Shown: positions 27,335-36,959 of the stretch, piece after piece
Position numbering within the stretch: position 1 is the stretch's first letter
How the letters are laid out: the number at the start of each line of letters is the position of its first letter
Assembly: GCF_029714425.1 (NCBI RefSeq)
Contig: NZ_CP121668.1
Coordinates: 6,655,501 to 6,719,500, forward strand
Source of the DNA: Bradyrhizobium sp. CB2312
GTDB taxonomy: Bacteria; Pseudomonadota; Alphaproteobacteria; Rhizobiales; Xanthobacteraceae
Direction of reading: 5' to 3'
DNA length: 64,000 nucleotides
Notes under the pieces: generated by a model
Databases searched by the model: none
What the model was told of the DNA's origin: nothing
What the model saw: only the letters and a program-made list of their open reading frames with translations
Made by a program: the position numbers and the translations under genes

Positions 27335-30300
27335 GACGCCTCCCGCAGCGCAGCCGCGATCGAATTGCGGCGCGTTCGCCAGAGCGAGGCCTCGTGCAGG
27401 CGCGTGAAGCAGATCTCCATGGCGGCGAGCGCCGCCGGGTTTTCGTGGGCCATGAAGGCGCGAACGTCGGCATCGCCAAGCGTCGCGTCATAATAGAGAT
27501 CGAACAGATGCGGCGGCACGGCGCCGGCCAGATGCGCGAAAGCCGCCATGTGCTCGAGTGTCGCGGCGATCTCGGCGGCCCCGCGAAAACCGTGACGCAT
27601 CATGCCGGCGATCCAGGTTGGGTTAGCCGCGCGCGCGCGAACCACGCGCGAAATCTCTTCCGTCAGCGTGCGCGCATGCGGCTGCTCGGGGCGCGTCGTG
27701 TCGAGGTGATAGAGCGAAGGTCCGGCCGCGCCGAGATGCGCGGCAGCCGCCGCGACGCCGGCTTCGTGCGCGGCATAGTCGGCGGCGAGCAGCAGATCGG
27801 TCTCCGGCAAATCCTGGACGTGAACGAAGGCATCGGCGGATGCCAGTCGCTGCTCGATGCCGGCGCGATCGGGCTTGATCTCGCCATCGGCGGAGAATGC
27901 CCAGGACGATGCCGACAGCCAGGCTTCGCCGGCGGAATCGCGCGTCTCTTGCGTGAAAGCATCGGGGATCGCCGAGAGGCCAACGCCGTATTGTCCGGGC
28001 CGCGGCGCGAACACGCGCGAGGCGCGCTGGCGGTACGGATTCTCGTCGCCCTCTTCGACGCGCGATGCGAGCGCCTCGGATGCCGCCTCGAACAATTGCG
28101 CGAGGCCCGAAAAGACATCACGGAATAGGCCCGACACACGCAGCGTCACGTCGATGCGGGGACGCCCGAGCTCGGCCGGCGCGATGATGTCGTAGCCGGT
28201 GACGCGGCCGGAGGCGTGATCCCAGCGCGGCGCGAGACCGGCCAGATGCAGCGCCATCGCAAACTCCTCGCCCGCGGTGCGCATCGTCGCCGAGCCCCAG
28301 AGGTCGACCACGAGGCCGTTCGGCCAGTTGCCGTGATCCTGCAAATGGCGACGGAGCAGTTCTTCAGCGAGTTTTACCCCCTGCGCATGTGCCGACGGGG
28401 TCGGCACCGCGCGCGGATCGACGGCGAACAGATTGCGCCCCGTCGGCAGCACGTCCTGACGTCCGCGATAGGGCGAACCCGACGGCCCCGGCGCGACGCG
28501 CTGCCCAGCGAGCGCGGCGCGCAGCGCGTCCCGCTCCGCCTCACCGCAGGCGCCGCGACCAAACACGTGCAGGCCATCGCCGAATTGGCTTTCCTTGAGA
28601 TCGCAGACGAAGCGGTCGATGCGCGGAATGGCTTCGGCCGGCGCAGCCGATGCATCGAGACCGAGATCGTCTTCGAGGCCCGCCGCACGGGCCTCGTCAC
28701 GGATCGCCGCGATCAGGCGCTGGCGACGGGCGGGATCGAGACCATCGGCGGTCGAATATTCATCGAGCAGGCGTTCAAGCCGGCGCAAACCTTCCGGCAC
28801 CGTGGATTGCTCCAGCGGCGGCGGCAGATGGCCGATGGTGACAGCACCTATGCGCCGTTTGGCCTGCGCAGCCTCGCCGGGATCGTTGACGATGAAGGGA
28901 TAGATGACGGGGAGATCGCCGATCAACGCTTCCGGCCAGCATTGCGACGACAGCGCCACGGATTTCCCCGGCAACCATTCCAGCGTCCCGTGCGCGCCCA
29001 TGTGCACGACGGCATCAATCCCCTGCTCGCGGAGCCAAAGATAGAACGCGACATAGCCGTGGCGCGGCGTGCGGGCGAGATCGTGATAGTCGGAATCGCG
29101 CGTGGTCACATCGCCGCGCTCCGGCTGGACCGCGATGATCGATTGGCCGCATTGGATGGCTGCGAAATGAAACGCACCGTCGCGGCAGCTCGGATCAGCC
29201 TCCGGCGCGCCCCAGGCTTGCGCGAGATCGTCCTGCAGGGTTTGCGGCAGGCGCGCGAGCGCGGCGCGATAATCGGCGACACTCCAGGTCAAATGCTGTT
29301 TCAGCAGCGTCTCGCCGAGCAGATGGACCGGCGCAACATCGAAGCCGGTCGCCGCGAGGTCGGACACCAAGGCCTCGACCGACGCCAGCGCATCGAGACC
29401 AACGGCATGTGCGATCTGGTGCGGACGGCCCGGATAGTTCGAGAGCACGATCGCCAGCCGCTTTTCGCCGGCCGGCGTCTTCGCGAGGCTACGCCAGGCC
29501 GCAACGCGCGCGGCGACAGCTTTCACGCGTTCCTCGTCCGGCCGATGCGCCAGATGCGAGAATTGCAGATCCGGATCGCGCTCCGCCGCCGATTTGAAGC
29601 TCACGACGCCCGTGAACAGACGGCCGTCAACCTCGGGCAGCACGACATGCATCGCGAGGTCGCCCGGCGAGAGGCCGCGCAGCGATTCTGCCCAGTCCTC
29701 GCGCCGCGCGGTGGAGAGCGCGACCTGGAACACCGGACACGGCGCGGCATCGAACGGCGTCGTGCCGTCGTCGCCCACGGCAGAGAACGCCGTCGCATTG
29801 ACGATCGCAGCCGGAGGATGCTGTGCGAGATGCTCCCGCAGCCAGTCCGCAGCGCCCGGGGCCTTCAGCGAGGTGACGAACACGCCATAGGCGTCAAAGC
29901 CCTTCTCGCACAGCGCAGCGATCAGGGCATCGATCGGACCGGTGTCAGCGGCAGTGAGATAAGAGCGATAGAACGTCACCAGCGCGAGCGGCTTCCCCTC
30001 GCCCGACGCCGGCGCGGCAATGACACCACGCGCGGGATCATAAAAGCCCATTTCGGGCACGGTCATCTCGCCGACGACTGGACCGGCATAGAGGCCCGAG
30101 GCCAGCGCGAGCTGAGCAATCGCGGCTTGGGCTGCAACGGGACCGCCGGTGTCACAGAGCACCTTCAGCCGCCGCAGCGTCGAGACCAGCAAGGTCGAGT
30201 AGGCATCGAGCCGCGTGTCGTCGCGGCCGTCGGCCGGCAGCACCGCCAGCACGATGTTGCGATCCTTCGCGAGCTGTTGCAGAGCCGCAAGGCCATAGGG

Positions 30301-30579
30301 CCAGTAGGACTCGCCGCCGATCAGACGCACCAGAATGCCGCGCGCCTGCGACAGCGTGCGCTCGATATAGGTGTCGACCGAGAGCGGATGACGCAGCTCC
30401 GCGAGATTGGCGAGCCGCAGCGACGGCAGGCTGCTCCGGCCGCGCCGCCAGCCTGCCGCGAACGCGGCAAGGTCGGAATCCGAGTACGAGAGCACCACGA
30501 GATCGGCCGGGTCCTGGCCGATGTCTCTTGGCGTCGCGGTCTCCTCGAGACCCCGGCTCTCTCGGAAGACGACGTGCAT
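27331..30579 (-). CDS. cobN: cobaltochelatase subunit CobN
   Basis: A 1082-residue large subunit of the ATP-dependent cobalt chelatase that inserts Co2+ into hydrogenobyrinic acid a,c-diamide. Family segments include YLWLREQGIDAVVHMGAHGT (split), LEWLPGKSVALS and the C-terminal DLYYDATLGD. The AAA+ partner subunits CobS and CobT are not in the window and are usually elsewhere in rhizobia. It overlaps cobW by one base and cobG by four, so it sits in one translationally coupled run. Confidence 0.96.
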   Translation of the reverse strand: MHVVFRESRGLEETATPRDIGQDPADLVVLSYSDSDLAAFAAGWRRGRSSLPSLRLANLAELRHPLSVDTYIERTLSQARGILVRLIGGESYWPYGLAALQQLAKDRNIVLAVLPADGRDDTRLDAYSTLLVSTLRRLKVLCDTGGPVAAQAAIAQLALASGLYAGPVVGEMTVPEMGFYDPARGVIAAPASGEGKPLALVTFYRSYLTAADTGPIDALIAALCEKGFDAYGVFVTSLKAPGAADWLREHLAQHPPAAIVNATAFSAVGDDGTTPFDAAPCPVFQVALSTARREDWAESLRGLSPGDLAMHVVLPEVDGRLFTGVVSFKSAAERDPDLQFSHLAHRPDEERVKAVAARVAAWRSLAKTPAGEKRLAIVLSNYPGRPHQIAHAVGLDALASVEALVSDLAATGFDVAPVHLLGETLLKQHLTWSVADYRAALARLPQTLQDDLAQAWGAPEADPSCRDGAFHFAAIQCGQSIIAVQPERGDVTTRDSDYHDLARTPRHGYVAFYLWLREQGIDAVVHMGAHGTLEWLPGKSVALSSQCWPEALIGDLPVIYPFIVNDPGEAAQAKRRIGAVTIGHLPPPLEQSTVPEGLRRLERLLDEYSTADGLDPARRQRLIAAIRDEARAAGLEDDLGLDASAAPAEAIPRIDRFVCDLKESQFGDGLHVFGRGACGEAERDALRAALAGQRVAPGPSGSPYRGRQDVLPTGRNLFAVDPRAVPTPSAHAQGVKLAEELLRRHLQDHGNWPNGLVVDLWGSATMRTAGEEFAMALHLAGLAPRWDHASGRVTGYDIIAPAELGRPRIDVTLRVSGLFRDVFSGLAQLFEAASEALASRVEEGDENPYRQRASRVFAPRPGQYGVGLSAIPDAFTQETRDSAGEAWLSASSWAFSADGEIKPDRAGIEQRLASADAFVHVQDLPETDLLLAADYAAHEAGVAAAAAHLGAAGPSLYHLDTTRPEQPHARTLTEEISRVVRARAANPTWIAGMMRHGFRGAAEIAATLEHMAAFAHLAGAVPPHLFDLYYDATLGDADVRAFMAHENPAALAAMEICFTRLHEASLWRTRRNSIAAALREAS

Positions 30580-31613
30580 CAGACTCCCAATCCCGCCTTG
30601 ATCGCGGCCTCGTCGATATCGCCATGCTCGCCGATCACGACGAGCTTCGACTGCCTGAGACCTGCGCCCCAGGGCTTGTCGAACTGGTGGCGCACGCGCT
30701 CGCCGACGGCCTGCAACAGCAGGCGCATCGGCTTGCCCGCGACCGCGATATAGCCCTTGGCGCGCAGCACGTTCTGCTCGCGCGCCAGCTTCTGCACCGA
30801 GGCGACCAGCGCATCGACGTCGGCGACTTCCGGAAGATCGATCACGACCGATGCGAAATCATCGTGCTCGTGCCCCTCCTCGCCATCATGATGCGAGGGG
30901 CGCGCGGCGAGATCGTTCTCCGCGGCAGCGCCAAGCCCGAGGATGACGCGCGCATCGATCGCGCCGTCGGTGACGGGGAGCATCGGCACACGGCGCGGCA
31001 TCTCGGCGGTGATCGCGGCCTTGGCGGCTTCAATGCCGGCGGCGCCGGCCAGATCCGCCTTGGTCAGCAGCACGATATCGGCGCAGGCGATCTGGTCCTC
31101 GAACACTTCCGACAGCGGCGTCTCGTGATCGAGATTCTCGTCCGCCGCGCGCTGGGCTTCGACCGCATCCGGGTCCGGCGCAAAGCGACCGGCGGCAACG
31201 GCCTCGGCATCGGCGAGCGCGATCACGCCGTCGACGGTGATGCGCGAGCGGATCTCCGGCCAGTCAAACGCCTTCAGCAGCGGCTTTGGCAGAGCGAGGC
31301 CCGAGGTCTCGATCAGGATGTGATCGGGCCGCACCGGCCGCGCCAGCAATTGCTCCATGGTCGGAATGAAATCGTCGGCGACGGTGCAGCAGATGCAGCC
31401 ATTGGCGAGCTCGACGATGTTCTCCTCCGGGCAGTTGGCGTCGGCGCAGGACTTCAAAATCTCACCATCGACGCCCTCGCTGCCGAACTCGTTGACGAGC
31501 ACCGCGAGCTTCTTGCCATTGGCATTGCTGAGCAGATGCTGGATCAGCGTCGTCTTGCCGGAGCCGAGGAAGCCGGTGACCACCGTCACAGGGACTTTTG
31601 CGAGCGAGTTCAT
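30579..31613 (-). CDS. cobW: CobW family GTP-binding metallochaperone
   Basis: A 344-residue G3E GTPase. Walker A GFLGSGKTTLIQHLL is at residues about 13-27, the metal-binding NGCICCTV (CxCC) near 85, and the guanine motif TKAD near 180. A His-rich stretch (HHDGEEGHEHDD) near residue 240 and a C-terminal CobW domain follow. Proteins of this type load metal into client proteins; placement next to cobN suggests cobalt delivery to the chelatase. The start at 31613 is set by the ATGA overlap with DUF1636. Confidence 0.95.
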   Translation of the reverse strand: MNSLAKVPVTVVTGFLGSGKTTLIQHLLSNANGKKLAVLVNEFGSEGVDGEILKSCADANCPEENIVELANGCICCTVADDFIPTMEQLLARPVRPDHILIETSGLALPKPLLKAFDWPEIRSRITVDGVIALADAEAVAAGRFAPDPDAVEAQRAADENLDHETPLSEVFEDQIACADIVLLTKADLAGAAGIEAAKAAITAEMPRRVPMLPVTDGAIDARVILGLGAAAENDLAARPSHHDGEEGHEHDDFASVVIDLPEVADVDALVASVQKLAREQNVLRAKGYIAVAGKPMRLLLQAVGERVRHQFDKPWGAGLRQSKLVVIGEHGDIDEAAIKAGLGV

Positions 31614-31984
31614 TCGGCGGCCTCCGGCAACACGGCAATGGGGGGAATGCGCGCAAGCGACTGCTTGCGGAAGATTTCGGGCCGGCTGCGCCAGGGCACG
31701 AGGCCGTCGGGCGCGGCCGCATAGGCCGCAGCACCGGCGATCACGTCTTGCGCATTCGCATCCGACAGGCGGCCATAGACATAGGACCAGCGCCCCGGCG
31801 CGCTGAGCGCGACCGAACAGCCCTGGCTGCATGCAGACAGGCATTCGACGGGAACCACGCGGACGCCCTCCGGCACGCCGGCCTCGAGGATCGCGCCGTG
31901 CAGGCGCTTGCCGGGCGTCGTCTCGCCCTCGCCAAGCGTCTGGCCGGCGCGGCAGGTGATGCAGACGTGAAGTGTGACGGTCAT
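31610..31984 (-). CDS. DUF1636 ferredoxin-like metal-binding protein
   Basis: A 124-residue protein with a thioredoxin-like ferredoxin pattern of cysteines: VCITCRAG near the N-terminus and PVECLSACSQGCSVAL near residue 55. DUF1636 genes commonly accompany cobW in alphaproteobacteria; function unproven, perhaps electron transfer or metal binding in cobalt insertion. It is the first gene after the cobalamin riboswitch and its stop overlaps the cobW start. Confidence 0.85.
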   Translation of the reverse strand: MTVTLHVCITCRAGQTLGEGETTPGKRLHGAILEAGVPEGVRVVPVECLSACSQGCSVALSAPGRWSYVYGRLSDANAQDVIAGAAAYAAAPDGLVPWRSRPEIFRKQSLARIPPIAVLPEAAE

Positions 31985-32096
31985 CGCCTCTTCCAGAATA
32001 ACAGCGGGAGGCGAAGAGGCACACGGACCATTCTCCTGAAGGCCCGTTCCCCCGTCGCGGAACACCCCGTCCGCCGGTCCAAAACTCGTCCGCGCT

Positions 32097-32272
32097 GGCA
32101 GGTCTCCCGGCTTGCGGAGCAGGGTTTTGGCCCTTCGATCCCCGCCTTCCCGATCCCGGGGGATCAGTGGCTTCGGGCATCTCTCCGGTCACGGTCGCGG
32201 GGGCGGCTGCATTTTGGACCCAAATCTTGCCGATTCGGACCCTATCGCATTCCCTCTTCGCCTGTCATAGGA
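32097..32272 (-). promoter_or_regulatory. cobalamin riboswitch upstream of the main cob operon
   Basis: Minus-strand order: GCCGCCCCCGCGACCGTGAC, AAGCCACTGATCC, GGGAAGGCGGG and GCAAGCCGGGAGACCTGCC. This matches the B12 aptamer blocks with a few substitutions (GACCGTGAC where copies elsewhere in the window have GACTGTAAG). It lies about 110 bp before the DUF1636 start and should repress thirteen-odd genes at once. Its 5' end is only about 65 bp from the start of divergent cobO. Confidence 0.94.
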
Positions 32273-32338
32273 CAGGAACCAGTGCCGGGCCACCATTTGC
32301 CCCCGGCCGCCTCTTGTCAAGCCGAAGGACCGGGACCA

Positions 32339-32974
32339 ATGACGCCTGAACCGGATACCCAAACAGCTGAGGAAACCGACGCCCGGCACGCCCAGAAAAT
32401 GGCGAAGAAGAAGGCCGCCCGCGACAAGATCATCGCGACCAAGAGCGGCGAGAAGGGCCTCATCATCGTCCACACCGGCGCCGGCAAGGGCAAGTCGTCG
32501 TCGGCCTTCGGCATGATCGTCCGCTGCGTCGCCCATGGCTTCCCCTGCGCGGTCGTGCAGTTCATCAAGGGCGCCTGGGACACCGGCGAGCGGCGCCTGC
32601 TCACCGGCCATTTCGGCGAGCTCTGCCAGTTCCACGCCATGGGCGAAGGTTTTACCTGGGAGACGCAGGACCGGGCCCGCGACATCGCGGCCGCCCGCGC
32701 CGGCTGGGAGAAGGCCAAGGAGCTGATATCAGATGAGAACCTGCGCATGGTCGTGCTCGACGAGATCAACATCGCGCTGCGCTACGACTATCTCGATATC
32801 GCCGAGGTGGTCGAATTCCTGACGACCTCGAAGCCGCCGATGACGCATGTCGTGCTCACCGGACGCAACGCCAAGGACGAGCTGATCGAGATCGCCGATC
32901 TCGTCACCGAGATGACGCTGGTCAAGCATCCGTTCCGCTCCGGCATCAAGGCGCAGGCCGGCGTCGAGTTCTGA
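32339..32974 (+). CDS. cobO: cob(I)yrinic acid a,c-diamide adenosyltransferase
   Basis: A 211-residue BtuR/CobA-type corrinoid adenosyltransferase that attaches the 5'-deoxyadenosyl ligand. The unusual P-loop [15 protein letters not shown] (residues about 42-56) binds ATP, and [14 protein letters not shown] is the Walker B-like segment. The start at 32339 has an AAGGAC site. It heads cobO-cobQ (5 bp apart) on the plus strand, with no riboswitch on that strand. Confidence 0.96.
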   Translation: MTPEPDTQTAEETDARHAQKMAKKKAARDKIIATKSGEKGLIIVHTGAGKGKSSSAFGMIVRCVAHGFPCAVVQFIKGAWDTGERRLLTGHFGELCQFHAMGEGFTWETQDRARDIAAARAGWEKAKELISDENLRMVVLDEINIALRYDYLDIAEVVEFLTTSKPPMTHVVLTGRNAKDELIEIADLVTEMTLVKHPFRSGIKAQAGVEF

Positions 32975-32979
32975 AGTCG

Positions 32980-34428
32980 ATGGCACGCGCGCTGATGATC
33001 CAGGGGGCCGGCTCGGACGTGGGCAAGTCGCTCATCGTCGCCGGTCTCGCGCGCGCCTTCACACGGCGGGCCTTGCGCGTGCTTCCCTTCAAGCCGCAGA
33101 ACATGTCGAACAACGCGGCCGTCACCGTCGATGGCGGCGAGATCGGCCGCGCGCAGGCGTTGCAGGCGCTCGCCGCCGGCGTCGAGCCGCACACCGACAT
33201 GAACCCGGTGCTGCTCAAGCCCGAGACTGATGTCGGCGCGCAAATCGTCGTGCATGGCAAACGCATCGCGACGGCGCGGGCGCGCGAATATGCGTCGATG
33301 AAGCCACAGCTGATGGGCGCCGTGCTGGAGAGCTTTGAGCGGCTCAAGGGGCGTGCTGATCTGGTGCTGGTCGAAGGCGCCGGCAGTCCGGCCGAGGTGA
33401 ATTTGCGCAAGGCCGACATCGCCAATATGGGCTTTGCGCGCAAGGCCGATGTGCCGGTCGTGCTGGTCGGCGACATCGACCGCGGTGGCGTCATCGCCCA
33501 GCTCGTCGGCATCAAGACGGTGATCGACCCCGACGATGCCGCGATGATCCAGGGTTTTGTCATCAACAAGTTCCGCGGCGACCCCACACTGTTCGATGAC
33601 GGCTACAGGCTGATCGAACAGAAGACCGCATGGCGCGGCCTCGGCGTGCTGCCCTGGTTCGCCCGTGCGGGCGAACTGCCGGCCGAGGATGCGCTGGGCC
33701 TCAGTGACGCGCGCAAGCCCGGCCAGTGCAAGATCGCCTGCCTTGCGCTCTCGCGCATCGCGAACTTCGACGATCTCGATCCGCTCAAGCTCGAGCCTGG
33801 CATTGACTTGGTGATGGTACGCCCGGGCGAAGCGATCCCCGGCGATGTCAGGCTCGTCATTATCCCCGGCTCAAAGTCCACCCGCGGCGATCTCGCCTTT
33901 TTGCGCGCGCAGGGCTGGGACATCGATCTTTTGGCGCATCATCGCCGCGGCGGCCATGTGCTCGGCCTCTGCGGCGGCTATCAGATGCTGGGCCGCAGCG
34001 TTGCCGACCCCGATGGCATTGAAGGCCCCGCAGGCGACACGCCGGGCCTCGGGCTTCTCGATGTTGAGACGGTCATGAGCCCGCAGAAGACGCTGACGCG
34101 TGTCGCGGCCGTGCATGCCGCCACGGAGCAGCCGATCAAAGCCTACGAGATCCACATCGGCCGTACCGAGGGGCCCGATCGTGCCCGGCCGTTCGCGAAA
34201 CTGAACGGCGCGCCGGAAGGCGCGATCTCCAGGGATGGCCGCGTGCAGGGCAGCTATCTGCACGGCCTGTTCACGTCGGATGATTTTCGCAAGGCGTTTT
34301 TGGCGAAGCTCGACATCTGCGCCGGAGACGAGCCGTATCAAGCCCGCGTCGAGAGCGCGCTCGACGCCCTCGCCGATCACATCGAAAAACATCTCGATGT
34401 CGAGGGGCTACTCGCGCTAGCGCGCTAG
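32980..34428 (+). CDS. cobQ: cobyric acid synthase
   Basis: A 482-residue glutamine-dependent amidotransferase amidating the b, d, e and g side chains of adenosylcobyrinate a,c-diamide. The N-terminal synthetase domain opens with [20 protein letters not shown], and the C-terminal amidotransferase has its nucleophile in [12 protein letters not shown]. Length is typical. It ends 12 bp inside the 3' end of convergent cobD. Confidence 0.96.
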   Translation: MARALMIQGAGSDVGKSLIVAGLARAFTRRALRVLPFKPQNMSNNAAVTVDGGEIGRAQALQALAAGVEPHTDMNPVLLKPETDVGAQIVVHGKRIATARAREYASMKPQLMGAVLESFERLKGRADLVLVEGAGSPAEVNLRKADIANMGFARKADVPVVLVGDIDRGGVIAQLVGIKTVIDPDDAAMIQGFVINKFRGDPTLFDDGYRLIEQKTAWRGLGVLPWFARAGELPAEDALGLSDARKPGQCKIACLALSRIANFDDLDPLKLEPGIDLVMVRPGEAIPGDVRLVIIPGSKSTRGDLAFLRAQGWDIDLLAHHRRGGHVLGLCGGYQMLGRSVADPDGIEGPAGDTPGLGLLDVETVMSPQKTLTRVAAVHAATEQPIKAYEIHIGRTEGPDRARPFAKLNGAPEGAISRDGRVQGSYLHGLFTSDDFRKAFLAKLDICAGDEPYQARVESALDALADHIEKHLDVEGLLALAR

Positions 34429-35382
34429 GATTTCGGCGAGGCGCGTCCACTCGGCTTCGCTGCCGGGAAGCCCGAGCCGCAGCCATGTCGGCTCTTTCGC
34501 GAACACACGCGACCAGATCTGGCCGCCTGCCAGCTTCTCCCGCGCGGCAAGCGCGCCCGGAGTTTCGTAGAGACGAAAGAGCAGCGCACCGCCGATGAGC
34601 CGCCAGCCCTGTCCTCGCGCCATCTCGTCGAGGCGAGCACAATCCTGCAAGAGCCGCGCCGATGTCGCCTCGGCCCACGCATCGTCACGCAAGGCGCGGC
34701 TGCCGATCGCGATCGCTGCGCCCGACACCGGCCATGGACCTGACGCCGCCGCGAGCTTGCCGATGTCGGCCGCATTGCCGATCGCGAACCCAAGCCGCAG
34801 GCCGGCAAGACCATAGAACTTTCCGAACGAGCGCAGGATCAGCAATCCCGACCGATCCGCCTCCGGCGCCAGCGACAGATGCGGAACGGCGTCGACAAAG
34901 CTCTCGTCGATGATGAGCCGGCCGACGCGCGGCAGCAACGCCAGCAAATCCTCTGGCGCAAAGCTTCGGCCATCAGGATTATTGGGATTGACCACGATGG
35001 CAAGGTCCGCGCCCGCCAGCGCGTCGAGTTGCGCGACCTCCTGGACGTTCCAGCCCGCGGCCGACAGCACGCCGGCATATTCATTGTAGGTCGGCGTGAG
35101 GATACACGCGCGGCCGGGCACAGCGAGTTGTGGCAGCAATTGAATGGCGGCCTGCGCGCCGCCCATCGCGACGAGCGGTGCGCTCGTATGGTAGGCATGC
35201 CGCGCCGCCTGGTGCAACGTCTCGATCTCGGCCCGCGACGGCAGCGCACTCCACGCACGCGCGCTCACCTCGCCCACGGGATAAGGCAGCCGGTTGATCC
35301 CGGTCGACAGATCGATCCAGTCCTCGGCGCGGCCGCCGAACCGCTGCTGGGCCAGATCGAGATTTCCACCGTGCTCGCGCAT
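34417..35382 (-). CDS. cobD: threonine-phosphate decarboxylase (aminotransferase-fold)
   Basis: A 321-residue PLP enzyme of the histidinol-phosphate aminotransferase fold (named cobC in the P. denitrificans scheme) that supplies the (R)-1-amino-2-propanol phosphate linker. Seen: [12 protein letters not shown] at the N-terminus, [10 protein letters not shown], and the PLP lysine in [17 protein letters not shown]. Start at 35382 (MREHGGNL) matches the family. Lies 11 bp after cbiB, whose product uses this linker. Confidence 0.93.
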   Translation of the reverse strand: MREHGGNLDLAQQRFGGRAEDWIDLSTGINRLPYPVGEVSARAWSALPSRAEIETLHQAARHAYHTSAPLVAMGGAQAAIQLLPQLAVPGRACILTPTYNEYAGVLSAAGWNVQEVAQLDALAGADLAIVVNPNNPDGRSFAPEDLLALLPRVGRLIIDESFVDAVPHLSLAPEADRSGLLILRSFGKFYGLAGLRLGFAIGNAADIGKLAAASGPWPVSGAAIAIGSRALRDDAWAEATSARLLQDCARLDEMARGQGWRLIGGALLFRLYETPGALAAREKLAGGQIWSRVFAKEPTWLRLGLPGSEAEWTRLAEILAR

Positions 35383-35393
35383 GTCCCGTTCTT

Positions 35394-36335
35394 TCACGCG
35401 AAGGCGAGGATCGCAAGCAGGCCGGCGAGCAGCAGCATGGCGCGGCGGTAGACATTCAGTCCCTCGCCGATGTCCGCGGGACGCGGATCGCGCGCGCCTT
35501 CGTTGAGCCAGGGCTCGTTCGTGACGCTGCCATGGTAGATCCGGGGGCCGCTGAGCCGCACACCGAGCGCACCGGCCATCGCCGCTTCCGGCCAACCGGC
35601 GTTGGGAGAACGGTGACGGCGTGCATCCCGTGTCATGCACGCCAGCGCCTCCGATCGCTTGGGAGCCAGCAACACGAACAGAAACCCAGTCAGGCGCGCC
35701 GGAATGAAGTTGGCGACATCGTCGATGCGCGCCGCGGCCCAGCCGAAGGCCTCGTGCCGTTCGCTGCGATGACCGATCATGGAATCCAGCGTGTTGATCG
35801 CCTTGTAGCCCAAAATGCCGGGCAGGCCGAACAGTGCGCCCCAGAACACCGGCGCGACGATGCCGTCGGAGGCATTTTCCGCAAGACTCTCGATCGCCGC
35901 GCGCGCGATACCGGCTTCATCGAGCGCCGCTGGATCGCGACCGACGATGCGCGAGACCGCGTCGCGCGCAGCGGCGATGTCACCGGCCTGCAGCGGCTGC
36001 GCGACGGCGGCGACGTGATCATGCAACGAACGCAACGCGACCAGCGGCCAAGCCAGGATGCCCACCAACACGATCTGAATCCAGCTCGAGCGCACCAAGG
36101 ATTGAAGTACCCAGCCGACCGCGACCGAGAGCGCAATCACCACGAGCGCGCCGGCAATACCCGCAGCGCGGCGGAGCGCCGGCGGGTCGGAATCGCGATT
36201 CCAGGCGGCATCGATGGCACCGATCAGCCGGCCCAACCAGGTCACGGGATGGCCGATCCGCGCGAACAGCCATGAAGGCCAGCCCGAAAGGGCATCCACC
36301 GCCATCGCCACCACCATCGCACCCGCAAAGCCCAA
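35394..36335 (-). CDS. cbiB: adenosylcobinamide-phosphate synthase
   Basis: A 313-residue polytopic membrane protein (CbiB; CobD in the P. denitrificans scheme) that joins the aminopropanol linker to adenosylcobyrate. Diagnostic segments: RIGHPVTWLGRLIGA, IESLAENASDGIVAP and GYKAINTLDSMIGHRSE. Translation probably begins at TTG 36335, which has an excellent AGGAGG site 5 bases upstream; an ATG six codons later is the alternative. Divergent from cobU. Confidence 0.94.
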   Translation of the reverse strand: MGFAGAMVVAMAVDALSGWPSWLFARIGHPVTWLGRLIGAIDAAWNRDSDPPALRRAAGIAGALVVIALSVAVGWVLQSLVRSSWIQIVLVGILAWPLVALRSLHDHVAAVAQPLQAGDIAAARDAVSRIVGRDPAALDEAGIARAAIESLAENASDGIVAPVFWGALFGLPGILGYKAINTLDSMIGHRSERHEAFGWAAARIDDVANFIPARLTGFLFVLLAPKRSEALACMTRDARRHRSPNAGWPEAAMAGALGVRLSGPRIYHGSVTNEPWLNEGARDPRPADIGEGLNVYRRAMLLLAGLLAILAFA

Positions 36336-36455
36336 GCCTGCCTCCTGTCCCGCCCCTGTTGCGCAAAGCGAGCGGCGAGCGCAAGCCCCTGCCCGCCTGA
36401 TTTCGGCTTTGTCTTTGGCCGCGTTTGGTGGTTAGTCAGGCCCAAGGAGACTTTG

Positions 36456-36959
36456 ATGGCCGTCATCTTAATCACCGGCGGAGCGCGATCGGGCAAGAGC
36501 AAGCGTGCGGAAATGCGCACGCGCGCCTTTCCGGGGCAGCCCGTCTATGTCGCGACGGCCGAGGCGCTCGATGCGGAAATGGAGGCGCGCATCGCAAAAC
36601 ATCGCGAGCGGCGCGGAACAGACTGGATCGAGCGCGAGGTGCCGCTCGATCTCGTGCCCGCGCTACTCGCAACCGATGGCAGCGGCGCAAGGCTGGTGGA
36701 CTGCCTGACGCTGTGGCTCTCCAACCTGATGCATACAGAGCGCGACTGGGAACGTGAAGTGAGAGAACTCGCCGGCGCCCTGCCCCGCCTGAAAAGCCCC
36801 GTCGTCTTCGTCACCAACGAGGTCGGCCTCGGCATCGTCCCTGACAATGCGCTGGCGCGCAGCTATCGCGACGCCGCCGGGATCATGAACCAGACCATCG
36901 CCGCTGTCGCCGACGAGGTCGAGTTCGTCGTTGCCGGCCTGCCGATGAAACTGAAATGA
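36456..36959 (+). CDS. cobU: bifunctional adenosylcobinamide kinase/guanylyltransferase
   Basis: A 167-residue enzyme (CobP in the alphaproteobacterial scheme) that phosphorylates adenosylcobinamide and then transfers GMP. The P-loop ITGGARSGKSKRAE is at the N-terminus, and VVFVTNEVGLGIVPDN is the second family signature. AAGGAG lies six bases before the ATG. First gene of cobU-cobS-bluB; its stop overlaps the cobS start as ATGA. Confidence 0.96.
   Translation: MAVILITGGARSGKSKRAEMRTRAFPGQPVYVATAEALDAEMEARIAKHRERRGTDWIEREVPLDLVPALLATDGSGARLVDCLTLWLSNLMHTERDWEREVRELAGALPRLKSPVVFVTNEVGLGIVPDNALARSYRDAAGIMNQTIAAVADEVEFVVAGLPMKLK

Noticed and set aside
28216..30753. 845-codon plus-strand open frame
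   Set aside because: Entirely antisense to cobN, no family similarity, low-complexity Arg/Gly/Asp composition.
31598..32338. N-terminal extension of the cobO reading frame
   Set aside because: The upstream 247 codons cover antisense DUF1636 and the riboswitch; family start and ribosome binding site are at 32339.
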